This document shows, piece after piece, positions 49,449-58,553 of a stretch of 64,000 bases of DNA; within the stretch, counting starts at the first letter, position 1, and every line of letters begins with the position of its first letter. Below the pieces are notes generated by a model. That model saw only the letters and a program-made list of their open reading frames with translations, was not told where the DNA came from and searched no databases. This DNA comes from CSP1-4 sp963777975 (GTDB lineage Bacteria > Chloroflexota > Limnocylindria > Limnocylindrales > CSP1-4). The stretch is taken from contig CAVZSO010000009.1 in assembly GCA_963777975.1 (NCBI GenBank), forward strand, positions 186,001 through 250,000, read 5' to 3'. Position numbers and translations under genes: made by a program.

Positions 49449-50741
49449 ATGGGCTTGATCGTCCGCGCGGCTCGAGTCCACCCCACCGGCGGCACCGACG
49501 GCGACCTCGTCGACATCCGCATCGACGACGGCTTCATCATGGCCATTCGGCCGATGGGCGTCCTGCAAGCCAGCGGCGAGGACCGGGTCATCGAGGCGGA
49601 CGGCCGATTGTGCTCACCCCCTCTGGTCGACCCACACGTCCACCTCGACGCCGTGCTGACCGTGGGCGAGCCGCGCTACAACGTGTCCGGTACGCTCATC
49701 GAGGGCATCCAGACCTGGGCCGAGCGGAAGCCGACGCTGACGCACGAAGACGTCAAGTCACGTGCCCGCGAGGCGATCCTCTGGGAGGTCGCTCAGGGGA
49801 CAGGCTTGATCCGATCGCACGTCGATGTCTGCGATCCGAGCCTGGTGGCCCTCAGGGCGCTGTTGGAATTGCGCGAGGAGATGCGGGACATCGTCGACCT
49901 CCGCCTCATCGCCTTCCCGCAGGATGGGGTCCTCTCGTTCCCGAACGGCAAAGAGCTGATGCGAGAGGCCATACGCCTCGGCTGCGACGTCATCGGCGGC
50001 ATCCCGCACTACGAGTGGACGCGCGAGGATGGCGTCGACGAGGTGCACTTCCTGTTCGATCTGGCGCGCGAGACGGGTCGGCCCATCGACCTCCATTGCG
50101 ATGAGACCGATGACGATCAGTCGCGCTTCCTGGAGGTCGTCGCCGCCCGGACGATGCGCGACGGCATGCAGGGCCGCGTGGTCGCCGGCCACACCACAGC
50201 GATGGGTTCGTACAACGATGCCTATGCCTTCAAGCTGCTCCAGATCCTGAAGCGCGCCGGCGTGACCATCGTGGCCAATCCGCTCGACAACATCGTCCTC
50301 CAGGGCCGGTTCGATAGCTATCCCAAGCGACGCGGGATGACGAGGGTCAAGGAGCTGGATGCCGCGGGCGTCAATGTCGCCTGCGGACACGACTCGATCA
50401 TGGATCCCTGGTACCCGCTTGGACGTGGCTCGATGCTCGACGCGCTCTCGATGCTCGTGCACGTGGCTCAGATGACCGGCCGCTCGGAGCTCTTTCGTGC
50501 CTACGAGATGGTGACCACGAACCCTGCCCGTGCCGCCGAGGTCCCGTGGGGTGTCAGCGAGGGGTCGCCCGCGAACCTGGTCGTCTTCGATTGCGCCGAC
50601 GAGGCGGAGGCCATCCGGCTGCGCCCCGCGGCGCGCTGGGTCTTGCGTCAAGGAAGGGTGGTGGCAGAGACGCAGCCAGCGAGCAGCATCGTGAGCCGCG
50701 CAGACGGCTCGAGCGTCCCGGTGTCATACGTCAAACCGTAA
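49449..50741 (+). CDS. codA: Cytosine deaminase
   Basis: A 430-residue amidohydrolase of the CodA type. DPHVHLDAV (H-x-H-x-D), IDLHCDETDDDQSRF (His, Glu), VVAGHTTAMGSYND (His), ANPLDNIVLQGRFDSYPKRRGMTRVKEL and the signature GHDSIMDPWYPLGRGSML (catalytic Asp) are all present. It deaminates cytosine to uracil (some relatives prefer isoguanine or 5-methylcytosine). codB follows after 10 nt. Confidence 0.94.
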   Translation: MGLIVRAARVHPTGGTDGDLVDIRIDDGFIMAIRPMGVLQASGEDRVIEADGRLCSPPLVDPHVHLDAVLTVGEPRYNVSGTLIEGIQTWAERKPTLTHEDVKSRAREAILWEVAQGTGLIRSHVDVCDPSLVALRALLELREEMRDIVDLRLIAFPQDGVLSFPNGKELMREAIRLGCDVIGGIPHYEWTREDGVDEVHFLFDLARETGRPIDLHCDETDDDQSRFLEVVAARTMRDGMQGRVVAGHTTAMGSYNDAYAFKLLQILKRAGVTIVANPLDNIVLQGRFDSYPKRRGMTRVKELDAAGVNVACGHDSIMDPWYPLGRGSMLDALSMLVHVAQMTGRSELFRAYEMVTTNPARAAEVPWGVSEGSPANLVVFDCADEAEAIRLRPAARWVLRQGRVVAETQPASSIVSRADGSSVPVSYVKP

Positions 50742-50751
50742 GGAGGAAGGG

Positions 50752-52173
50752 ATGGCGACCGAGGTCCTCACACGCGAAGGGATGCCCACCCGCGAGGGTG
50801 ACATGACCATCGAAGCGCATGGCATGGAGCCCATCCCCGAAGCCGCCCGCTACGGATCGGTGGGCCGCATCTTTACCGTCTGGTTCACTCCGAACCTGGT
50901 GCCGGCAGCGTTCGCCATCGGCACCCTCGCCGCTGCTGACTTCCTGCAGGTCGGCTTTACGACCGGTCTGGCGGCCATCATCGTGGGCAATCTCGTGGGC
51001 TCGGTCCTGGTCGGCTTGCTTGGCCAGATGGGCCCGGCGACCGGGATGGCCCAGATGCCCCTGGCCCGCCTTCCGTACGGCAAGAGCATCGTCGTCCCGG
51101 GCCTCCTGAACTGGATCAGCTGCATCGGCTGGGACGGCATCAACTCGATCTTCGGCGCGACGGCGGTGACCATCATCGTGCCGGCCGTGCCGTTCTGGCT
51201 GGCACTCGTCTTCATCGTCCTGGCCCAGGGCCTGCTGGGCGTCATCGGCTATGAAGGCATCCACACATTCGAGAAGTACGGAGCCATCGTGCTCGGCGCC
51301 CTGTTCGCCATCCTGACCGTCGTCATCGTGCCCAAGGCCGGCACCGGCATCGCACGCGTGGATGGCTTCGAGGGCCTCGATCAACTCGGTGCCTTCGTGC
51401 TCTTCAGCTCCATCACCGCCAGCTTCGTCATCGCCTGGGCGCTCTATGCCTCCGACTACAGCCGCTACCTGCCTCCGACGGCGTCTCGCTCGCGCATCTT
51501 CTGGTGGACCGTTCTCGGCCTGACCCTATCGGCGGGCTGGATCGAGCTCCTCGGTCTGCTGGTAGCCGATCAGGCCAAAGGCGGCGCCGTGCAGGCCATC
51601 AACGACCTGATGGGCGGCGGCAGCATCCTGGCCATCGTGGCGATGGTCGCCATCGTGCTCGGCACGATCGCGGTCAACGCCATGAACGACTACACGGGCT
51701 CGCTCTCGCTGCAGGCCGCCGGCGTGCGCGTCAAGCGGGTCTATTCGGCCGTGGTCGTTGCCATCCTCGGCTTCCTCTTCACGCTGTACCTCAATTCCGG
51801 CGACTTCTTCTCCAAGTTCGAGAACTTCCTGCTCTTCATCAGCTATTGGATCGCACCCTGGGGCGCGGTCGTCCTGGTCGATTGGTGGCTTCGGAAGCGC
51901 ACGGCTGATCCTACGAGCCTGGTCGACTTCGCCAAGCTCCCGCGCGGCCTGCTCGGGCTCACGGCGCTGATCATCGGGTTCATCGCGTCGGCGCCGTTCC
52001 AGACCTCGGTGCTCGGTGGCGACATCGCGACTGCGACGGGCCTGCCGATCAACACGGTGGCGGCCGGTAGCCTCCACTATGCCGACTTCGCGTACCTCAT
52101 CGGCTTCGTGGTCTCGGCTCTGGTCTATTGGATCGGTGCGAGGGTCAGCCAGGGTCGCCAGACGAGCGCTTGA
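50752..52173 (+). CDS. codB: Cytosine/purine permease (NCS1 family)
   Basis: A 473-residue NCS1 transporter with 12 TM segments: VWFTPNLVPAAFAIGTL (substrate-site helix 1), GPATGMAQMPLARLPYG, SCIGWDGINSIFG, ASDYSRYLP and NDYTGSLSLQAAGV. A strong AAGGAGGAAGGG ribosome site sits between codA and the ATG. It imports cytosine for the adjacent deaminase, giving a salvage operon that ends at a strong hairpin. Confidence 0.92.
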   Translation: MATEVLTREGMPTREGDMTIEAHGMEPIPEAARYGSVGRIFTVWFTPNLVPAAFAIGTLAAADFLQVGFTTGLAAIIVGNLVGSVLVGLLGQMGPATGMAQMPLARLPYGKSIVVPGLLNWISCIGWDGINSIFGATAVTIIVPAVPFWLALVFIVLAQGLLGVIGYEGIHTFEKYGAIVLGALFAILTVVIVPKAGTGIARVDGFEGLDQLGAFVLFSSITASFVIAWALYASDYSRYLPPTASRSRIFWWTVLGLTLSAGWIELLGLLVADQAKGGAVQAINDLMGGGSILAIVAMVAIVLGTIAVNAMNDYTGSLSLQAAGVRVKRVYSAVVVAILGFLFTLYLNSGDFFSKFENFLLFISYWIAPWGAVVLVDWWLRKRTADPTSLVDFAKLPRGLLGLTALIIGFIASAPFQTSVLGGDIATATGLPINTVAAGSLHYADFAYLIGFVVSALVYWIGARVSQGRQTSA

Positions 52174-52213
52174 CCAGCGCGAAGCGCCTGAACGGCGCGA
52201 ACGACGGGCCCTC

Positions 52214-52244
52214 GACGGCCTCGGTGCATACCACCGGGGCCGTC
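52214..52244. terminator. Terminator between codB and the convergent deacetylase
   Basis: GACGGCCTCGGTG pairs with CACCGGGGCCGTC (13 bp with one T-G pair) around the loop CATAC. No T run follows, but the stem is long and lies between convergent genes. Confidence 0.7.
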
Positions 52245-52269
52245 GCTGAGCCACGCCTCGCAGGCAGCC

Positions 52270-53202
52270 TCAAGCCGGCAGGACCGGCGGCTCGTGGACA
52301 CGGGCCACCAGATCGAGCCCCTCCACCCACGCCGCTACCTCGGCGCACGTCGCGATCCATAGTCCGTCGACCTGTCGGGCACGCGCGATGAGCCCCTCGA
52401 GGGCCGCCGCTCGGGACGCCCGACCCGAGATGAAGGGATGGTTCGTGAGCATGAATAGCCCTCCCTCGTCGACGAGCGCGGTCAGCTCGAGCTCCCAACG
52501 CGCCGTCACGTCGGCCGGGCTGGCGATGACCCCGGAGCCGGTGATGCCCGGCAGGTAGGCGTATGGCTCCCAGTCATCGAGGCTCCAATGCGCCGGGAGC
52601 TCGATGATCGTGGCTGCATCAGCGTCGGGACCGACGGCCAATCGGTACGGATGGTCTGCGTCCATCAGGCCCGAGTCGTATCGGAATCCGTGCTCGGCCA
52701 GCAGACCCGGCAGCTCGTACGAGAGCTCCCACATCGGCGCCCGATAGCCCATCGGGCGGATGCCGACGACGGCAGCGAGCGACTCGAGCCCGCGCATCAG
52801 GCGAGCTTCCTGGGTCGCCCGATCGACACCACGCGAGCTTTCGTGCAGATAGCCGTGGTGGCCGATCTCATGGCCAGCGTCGTGGATCGCTCGGATCGCC
52901 TCGGGCCATCGCTCGGCCGTGTAGCCAGGCACGAAGAAGGTGGCTTGCACGCCCTGCCGCTCGAGCAGGCGAAGCAGTCGGGGCACGCCGGTTCGCGGCC
53001 CATACGCCTGATGACTCATCACGTCGAGCCACGCTGCGGCCTCGGGGTATTCGGCCAGGATGACCGCCTCGGCATCGACGTCGAAGGTGAAGCAGGCCGC
53101 CGCGCGGATGCCGTCCGGCCAGCGAAAGCCGTCTGGCATGGCCATGCGCCACGTCTCGTAGGCCTTCCGAAGCGGCGGGTCGCTCGTCGGCCGGCCGGTC
53201 AC
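52270..53202 (-). CDS. Polysaccharide deacetylase-family protein (PuuE/HpPgdA-like)
   Basis: A 310-residue NodB-homology enzyme. The metal site is FTFDVDAE (Asp-Asp) with GHHGYLHE (H-x3-H), and later FRYDSGLMDADHPY, IIELPAHWSLDD and FMLTNHPFISGR. The DVDAE form and the WSLDDWEPY segment are seen in the branch containing H. pylori peptidoglycan deacetylase and allantoinase-like PuuE; the substrate may be glycan or a ureide. Start chosen at the GTG (53202) that overlaps the agmatinase stop (GTGA), as in other coupled genes here; ATGs at 53145 and 53139 are alternatives. Confidence 0.82.
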   Translation of the reverse strand: MTGRPTSDPPLRKAYETWRMAMPDGFRWPDGIRAAACFTFDVDAEAVILAEYPEAAAWLDVMSHQAYGPRTGVPRLLRLLERQGVQATFFVPGYTAERWPEAIRAIHDAGHEIGHHGYLHESSRGVDRATQEARLMRGLESLAAVVGIRPMGYRAPMWELSYELPGLLAEHGFRYDSGLMDADHPYRLAVGPDADAATIIELPAHWSLDDWEPYAYLPGITGSGVIASPADVTARWELELTALVDEGGLFMLTNHPFISGRASRAAALEGLIARARQVDGLWIATCAEVAAWVEGLDLVARVHEPPVLPA

Positions 53203-54146
53203 CGTGCGATGCGGCGTAGCGCCGCCAGGGAGAGCATCTCGAAGGCCAGGTTCGCCGCCAGGAAGGCGGTCTGCCCAGCCGGATCGTGAGCCGGGATGAC
53301 CTCGACCACGTCGAAGCCCACGAACTCGATGCCGGTCAGTCCGCGCACGATGGTCAGCGCATCGTGCGCGCTCAAGCCACCAGGCTCCGGTGTGCCAGTG
53401 CCGGGCGCGAAGGCAGGATCGACGACGTCGATGTCGAAGCTGACGAACGCGGGACGATCCGCCACGCGCGCGCGGATCACCTCCGCAGTGGCCGTCGCCC
53501 CCAGACGCAGCACGTCCTCGGTGCTGAGGTACTCGAGACCGAGCTCCGAGCGGAGGCCCGACCAATCGTCAGCCGCATACAGTGGCCCGCGCAGGCCGAC
53601 CTCGATCGAGTGCTCGACATCGACGAGCCCCTCCTCGATCGCGCGACGCATCCAGGTGCCGTGGTTGTACCGCTCGCCGAAGTACGAGTCCCAGGCGTCC
53701 GTGTGCGCATCGAAGTCGACCACGGCCACCGGCCCACGCGTGCGAGTCGCGCGCAGGTGCGGCAGCGTGCAGGAGTGATCGCCGCCGACGAGCAACGGGA
53801 TGACGCCGGCGTCGACGATGGGAGCGATCGCCGCTTCGATAGCAGCGTAGCTGCGCTCGATGTAGCCGGGCACGATGGACACGTCACCGTAGTCGACGCA
53901 GCTCAACACCTCGAACGGCGCCACGTCCAGATTCGGGTTGTAGGGCCGGAGCATGACGCTCGCAGCCCGGACCGCGTTGGGCCCGAATCGGCCCCCGACC
54001 CGGTAGGTCACGCCGGTGTCGAAGGGCACGCCGACGACGGCTAGGTCGACGTCCTCCAACGTCCGAACATGCGGCAGGCGCGCGAACGTCGATGGTCCGG
54101 TGAATCGCGGCGAGGCGAGCGAGTCCTCGGGCCCATAGCGAGGCAT
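53199..54146 (-). CDS. Agmatinase/ureohydrolase family enzyme
   Basis: A 315-residue ureohydrolase. Binuclear Mn ligands: VGGDHSCTLP (His), VVDFDAHTDAWD (Asp, His, Asp) and SFDIDVVDPAFAPGTGTPEPGG (Asp, Asp). The GVTYRVGGRFGPNAVR segment is agmatinase-like (formimidoylglutamase and guanidinobutyrase are also possible). It hydrolyses a guanidino group to urea. Coupled to the deacetylase gene. GGGGAGGG precedes the ATG, and a TACACT box lies about 42 nt upstream (54193-54188, minus strand). Confidence 0.9.
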   Translation of the reverse strand: MPRYGPEDSLASPRFTGPSTFARLPHVRTLEDVDLAVVGVPFDTGVTYRVGGRFGPNAVRAASVMLRPYNPNLDVAPFEVLSCVDYGDVSIVPGYIERSYAAIEAAIAPIVDAGVIPLLVGGDHSCTLPHLRATRTRGPVAVVDFDAHTDAWDSYFGERYNHGTWMRRAIEEGLVDVEHSIEVGLRGPLYAADDWSGLRSELGLEYLSTEDVLRLGATATAEVIRARVADRPAFVSFDIDVVDPAFAPGTGTPEPGGLSAHDALTIVRGLTGIEFVGFDVVEVIPAHDPAGQTAFLAANLAFEMLSLAALRRIAR

Positions 54147-54234
54147 TTCGACCCTCCCCTGGATCAGGTCGCTCCACGGTCGGGCGGAGTGTAGCGGCCC
54201 GGCCACACCCACCGTGTGCCATGTTGATCGACCA

Positions 54235-54316
54235 TCCTCAGATGAGGACAGCCACGTGTCGCTGGACACCGACTGTCCACGTGCCACCGATCTCATGATA
54301 TGGTTGACGTGTCAAC
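54235..54316. promoter_or_regulatory. Cluster of perfect inverted repeats between agmatinase and pirin genes
   Basis: TCCTCA-GA-TGAGGA (54235-54248) and GTTGAC-GT-GTCAAC (54303-54316) are both perfect dyads. Two CACGTG sites lie between them. The region separates two divergent genes, so operator function is likely, but no regulator gene is adjacent. Confidence 0.4.
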
Positions 54317-54369
54317 GACCACGGTTCGCGCCCCAAGCGCGGACAACGACAAGGATCAGGAACCAGACT

Positions 54370-55323
54370 ATGCCCGCCATCACCGCCGACACGCTCAAGC
54401 TCCCGCACATCACGCGAGTGCGGCCGGACAGCGTCCCGCGGACCGTCCTGGGGACGGTCGATTCGCCGACTCGGCTCGAGGGCGAAGGCTTCCAGGTCCG
54501 GCGACCGTTCCCGGGCATCGACCTCTCGATCGCCGACCCGTTCCTGCTGCTCGACCACCTCGGCGCGGTCGAATACTCCCCCGGTGAGGCCAAGGGCGCC
54601 CCGGACCATCCGCATCGCGGCTTCGAGACGGTCACCTACATCATCGACGGCGCCATCGAGCATCGTGACTCGATGGGCGGGGGCGGGACGATCACCGACG
54701 GGGCCACCCAGTGGATGACGGCCGGGGCCGGCATCGTGCACTCCGAGATGCCGCCCGAGTACCTCGTCCGCCGCGGTGGGCTGTTCCACGGCGTCCAGCT
54801 GTGGGTCAACCTGCCGGCGACGCTCAAGTGGTCACCGCCGCGCTACCAGGACATCGAGCCCAGCCAGGTCGCCCTGCTTGCCTCGACCGACGGCGGCGCC
54901 CTGGTCCGCATCATCGCCGGCGAGATCGACGGCCTGGCCGGACCGGGCTCGACCTACACGCCGATCGCCTACGCCCACGCCACCATCCAACCCGGCGCCC
55001 GCCTCGACGTCTCCTGGCGACCCGACTTCAATGCGCTCGTCTATGTCCTGGCCGGGAACGGCAGTGTCGGAGCCGAGGCCGTCCCGATCCACGAAGGCCA
55101 GCTCGCGGTCTTCGGCGCCGGCGACCATATCGTCATCGAGGGCGATCGACGCCCGGACGGCCCGACCGAAACGCTGGAGATCCTCATCCTCGGCGGCCTG
55201 CCGATCCGCGAGACGATCGTCTCGTATGGCCCGTTCGTGATGAACACCCGCGAGGAGATCATCGAGGCCATCCGGGACTATCAGGCCGGCCGCATGGGCC
55301 AGATCCCGCCGATCACCCGCTAG
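54370..55323 (+). CDS. Pirin-family bicupin protein
   Basis: A 317-residue pirin. The N-terminal cupin carries the metal motif DHPHRGFETVTYIIDGAIEHRDSMG, with a further His in GAGIVHSEMP. The C-terminal pirin domain has FNALVYVLAGNGSVG and LILGGLPIRE. Pirins bind iron; some have quercetin dioxygenase activity and others act as redox-dependent cofactors. ATG at 54370. Divergent from agmatinase with paired dyads between. Confidence 0.92.
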   Translation: MPAITADTLKLPHITRVRPDSVPRTVLGTVDSPTRLEGEGFQVRRPFPGIDLSIADPFLLLDHLGAVEYSPGEAKGAPDHPHRGFETVTYIIDGAIEHRDSMGGGGTITDGATQWMTAGAGIVHSEMPPEYLVRRGGLFHGVQLWVNLPATLKWSPPRYQDIEPSQVALLASTDGGALVRIIAGEIDGLAGPGSTYTPIAYAHATIQPGARLDVSWRPDFNALVYVLAGNGSVGAEAVPIHEGQLAVFGAGDHIVIEGDRRPDGPTETLEILILGGLPIRETIVSYGPFVMNTREEIIEAIRDYQAGRMGQIPPITR

Positions 55324-55367
55324 GCGCGCCGGGCGGCCGAACCCCGCGCAAGAGGCCGGAACGCGAA

Positions 55368-55398
55368 GAGACCGACCGGCTGGGCGCCGATCGGTCTC
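55368..55398 (+). terminator. Hairpin downstream of the pirin gene
   Basis: GAGACCGA pairs with TCGGTCTC (8 bp) around a 15-nt GC-rich loop, in the gap before the convergent membrane protein gene. Confidence 0.45.
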
Positions 55399-55448
55399 GA
55401 GCTGGCGTCGGAGCCTGACCGGCCGAGGGCCGGTGCTCCAAACCGCGA

Positions 55449-55997
55449 CTAGCCGGCGGGCGGAGCCGGCGGAGCGGGCGGCGGGGTCTGGGTCGGGGCG
55501 GGTGCCGGAGCAGGTGCCGGAGCGGCCATCGCAGCGGCAGCCGCAGCGTTCGCTTCGGCGACCTTCTGCATCGCGTCGCGCTGCTCAGGTGTCAGGAGCG
55601 ACATCTCGTGCTCGACGAAGACGTTCCGGACGCCTGGGTAATTGAGGTAGAAGAAGATCGCGAAGGCCAGCAGCCAGCCGATCGTTTCAGCTTCTGTCGT
55701 CGAACCATTGCCGAGGACCGCGAAGAAGCCAAAGATGATCGTGAAGATGCTGATGAAGATGCCGAAGGACCACGCGTAGGCGCGGACGTTCCAGAAACCT
55801 TCAGCCACGTAGATCCAGATGGCGGCCAGAAGGATCGCCCAGAGGGCCGGTCCCCATTGAGCCTCGGGGAATGAGACTTCCTTGCCGAAGAACGTCCAAT
55901 TGACGATGCCCAGGAAGACCAGGGTGCGCCAGATCTCGAACAGCGCGAGGAGTCCCGCTCCCAAGGCTAGGAGCGTGACGCCGATAGGTCGTTTCAT
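55449..55997 (-). CDS. Four-helix membrane protein of the MKRPIG group with Pro/Ala tail
   Basis: A 182-residue protein starting MKRPIGVTLLALGAGLLALFEIW. Four TM helices cover about residues 7-120; then a charged helix (EMSLLTPEQRDAMQKVAEANA) and a PAPAPAPAPTQTPPPAPPA tail. The start and helix arrangement match the protein at 48836. Function unknown; the Pro-rich tail may be extracytoplasmic or a spacer. Confidence 0.8.
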   Translation of the reverse strand: MKRPIGVTLLALGAGLLALFEIWRTLVFLGIVNWTFFGKEVSFPEAQWGPALWAILLAAIWIYVAEGFWNVRAYAWSFGIFISIFTIIFGFFAVLGNGSTTEAETIGWLLAFAIFFYLNYPGVRNVFVEHEMSLLTPEQRDAMQKVAEANAAAAAAMAAPAPAPAPAPTQTPPPAPPAPPAG

Positions 55998-56270
55998 GAA
56001 GCGTTGAGCCTCCCTCGTGGTGTCCCTCGGGATCGGGGACCGCTGCGCTGAGCATAGCCGCCCGGGAGCCGGATTCCAATGCCAATCGGCACCATCTCGC
56101 CTGTCGACCGCGTCGCGGCCATGGCCGACGTCTATCATGCCGCTCGGCCTATCGAATGCCACACACCGCGTGTCGAAGGAGCGCCGGCGCGATGTCCCTG
56201 GAGATGCGCAGTCCGCCAGGGTTCGTGTGATCAGGCACCTGCGGTCGCGGGTCGCTCCTGACTCCTCGCC

Positions 56271-57945
56271 ATGACCCCTACATCGCGCGTCGTCGCCCGC
56301 ATGCCACCGGAGATCCTGGGACATCGCCCGCGACCGGCAGAAGCTCGGCGTCCTGCTCGCCGCGATCATCGCCACGCTGGCGGCCGGACTCGATCCGCAT
56401 GTCTTCGGCCCCTCGTCGCCGACCGTCCAGGCCGCGCTGCGCACGCGCCCCCAGATCGAGACGGTCTACCTGCTGGCCGTCGTCGCCCAGGCGGCCGGGT
56501 TCCTCATCGGTGGCGTGATCGGTGACCTGGGTCGGCGTCGACGCGTGCTCCTGATCGGACTGGGCCTCCTGGCCATCGGCGAGGCCGTGGCGATGGTGGG
56601 GGAAGGTGGCCCCCTCTTCCCCATCGGACGGGTGCTGGCTGGGGCTGGCGTCGGCCTTTCGGTGCCGGTCGCCCTGGCGTGGGTGGCGATCACCTACGAC
56701 GGGGTGGCCCGTGCGACCGCCATCGGCTTCACGTATGCCGCCTATGGCGCTGGTGTCGGGATCGCGGAGACCCTCGTGAACCTCTTCGCGCAGTCGATCG
56801 GAACGTGGCCCTCGTTCGTCCTGGCGGGAACGGCGTGCGCTGAGCGCTCTCCTCATGGCGCGCCGATGGCTGCCTCGGGTGGATCGCCCTGTGGATGCGC
56901 CCCGCCTGAGCGTCGTCAGCAACGTCCTGTGGGCCTACGCCTTACTAGCCGGGACCGCCTCGCTCATCGCCGTCGGCGGTGGCTTCGTTCTGGCCGTCAG
57001 GCTTGCGATCCTGGCCAGCGGCGTCGCGGCGCTGATCGCCTTCTGGCTGGTCCGACGCCGTCTAGGCGCCAGCGCGAAGGGGCGGCGGTCCACGTTCGGG
57101 CGGTGACGGTCGCGCTCTTCGCGGGCGTCATCATCGCCTTCGCCCAGACGGCGCCGCTGGCGCAGGCGCCGATCTTCTTCCAGCTCGCGAAGGGCTTCTC
57201 GCCGATCGTGGCTGTGCTGGCCATCGTGCCCATCATCCTTGCCCTGGTGCTTGCCGGGCCGATCGCGGGATGGCTCCTTACGCGACTGGAGCCGAGAGTG
57301 CTCATCGCCGGCGGGCTGGGAGTGCTCGGGCTCGGCGACCTCGCCGTCGCTCGCGCCGCGCCCGACACGGGCTACCTCTTCTTCGTCATCCCGTTCCTGG
57401 CCATCGGGGCCGGCTTCGTCATCGGGACGACCATCCGTACGGCGATCATCTTCGCCAGCGTGCCGCGGCATCTGCCGGCCACAGCGGCGGCGCTCAACCA
57501 GACGTCGATCACCGTCGGTACGCAGCTCGGCCTGGTGGTCGTCACCTCGGTCGTGGCCCGGGTCGCCCTCGACACCTTCGGCCGGTCCGTCGCGACGGCG
57601 CTGGCTCCCGCTGACCAGCCGGCTGCCATCGCGAAGTTCACTGACCTCCTGAATGCCATCGGCACCAGCTCATTCGGGACCCTTGTCGGCGACGCCAGCC
57701 CGAGAGGCCTGGAGGCTGCCGGCAGCGCCTACGCCGCCGGCGTCAGCGCGAGCATGGCCATCGCCGGCGCGGCAGCCCTGATCGGGGCTGTCGTGTGCTG
57801 GTTCGGGATCGGCCGACGCGCTCGCTTGATCGCGGTCTATGAGCACGCCGACGAGCCCAAGTCCGGTCAGCCAGCGAGCGCGCTGGCTCGAAGCACCGAC
57901 TCGCCGGCGGCCGGCGCTGCCAGAGTCCAGCCGACCCGACCCTGA
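56271..57945 (+). CDS. MFS transporter, 14-helix type (three apparent frameshifts)
   Basis: The corrected chain reads MTPTSRVVARMPPEIL, DIARDRQKLGVLLAAIIATLAAGLDPHVFGPSSPTVQAAL, GGVIGDLGRRRRVLLIGLGLL (motif A), VALAWVAITYDGVARATAIG, then in another frame LSVVSNVLWAYALLAGTASLIAVGGG, and finally VTVALFAGVIIAFAQTAPLAQ to the end. Shifts lie near 56316 and 56837 (one extra base each) and near 57088 (one base missing). About 558 residues. Efflux function inferred from family; substrate unknown. Confidence 0.75.
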
Positions 57946-57961
57946 CCTCCGCCGTTCGCGG

Positions 57962-57967
57962 TATAGT
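57962..57967 (+). promoter_or_regulatory. TATAGT -10 box upstream of the DUF6325-SHOCT pair
   Basis: GCGGTATAGT lies about 107 nt before the DUF6325 start, giving a leader that carries AGGAGG near its end. Confidence 0.4.
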
Positions 57968-58074
57968 CGCTTTCCGCGAGCGAGCGCCCTGGCCGAATCG
58001 CCGGACATCTCGACGCGATCTGGCCCACCTCGTCGACCGACATGCCTGACGAGACCCTGCACAGGAGGCGCACC

Positions 58075-58518
58075 ATGACCCTTGGACCGTTGGAGTACAC
58101 GGTCATCGGCTTCCGTGATAACGAGCATTTCACCGGCAAGATCGCCGAGGAACTCGAGAAGATCACCAAGCGCGGCGTCATCCGCATCGTCGACATCGTC
58201 TTCGTGGCCAAGGCGAACGACGGCGAGATCGCCATCATCGAGGCCGACGGCCTCGACCAGAAGGCTTTCGCGGCCCTGCAGCCGGCCCTGCAGGATCACA
58301 TGGGCCTCTTGACGGCCGAGGACGTGGCCAACCTGGCGATGGACATCCCCGCCGGAACGTCGGCCATGATGATCATGTTCGAGCACCGTTGGGCCGAGCA
58401 CCTCAAGGACGCCATCCAGGATGCCGGAGGCTTCCTCGTCGCCCGCGAGACCATCCCGCCGGAGATCGTGGCCGCCATCAGCGCCGAGATCGAAGCCGGC
58501 GCCGTCGTCGGCGCCTAG
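58075..58518 (+). CDS. DUF6325 family protein
   Basis: A 147-residue protein: LGPLEYTVIGFRDNEHFTGKIAEELEKITKRGVIRIVDIVFVAKANDGEIAIIEAD, then VANLAMDIPAGTSAMMIMFEHRWAEHLKDAIQDAGGFLVARETIP. This is the DUF6325 pattern, usually found beside a small SHOCT protein as here. Role unknown; the fold resembles membrane-associated general stress proteins. ACAGGAGGCG lies before the ATG at 58075. Confidence 0.85.
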   Translation: MTLGPLEYTVIGFRDNEHFTGKIAEELEKITKRGVIRIVDIVFVAKANDGEIAIIEADGLDQKAFAALQPALQDHMGLLTAEDVANLAMDIPAGTSAMMIMFEHRWAEHLKDAIQDAGGFLVARETIPPEIVAAISAEIEAGAVVGA

Positions 58519-58553
58519 ACCGTACGCCGAAGAGAGCACGAAGGAGAACGAGG

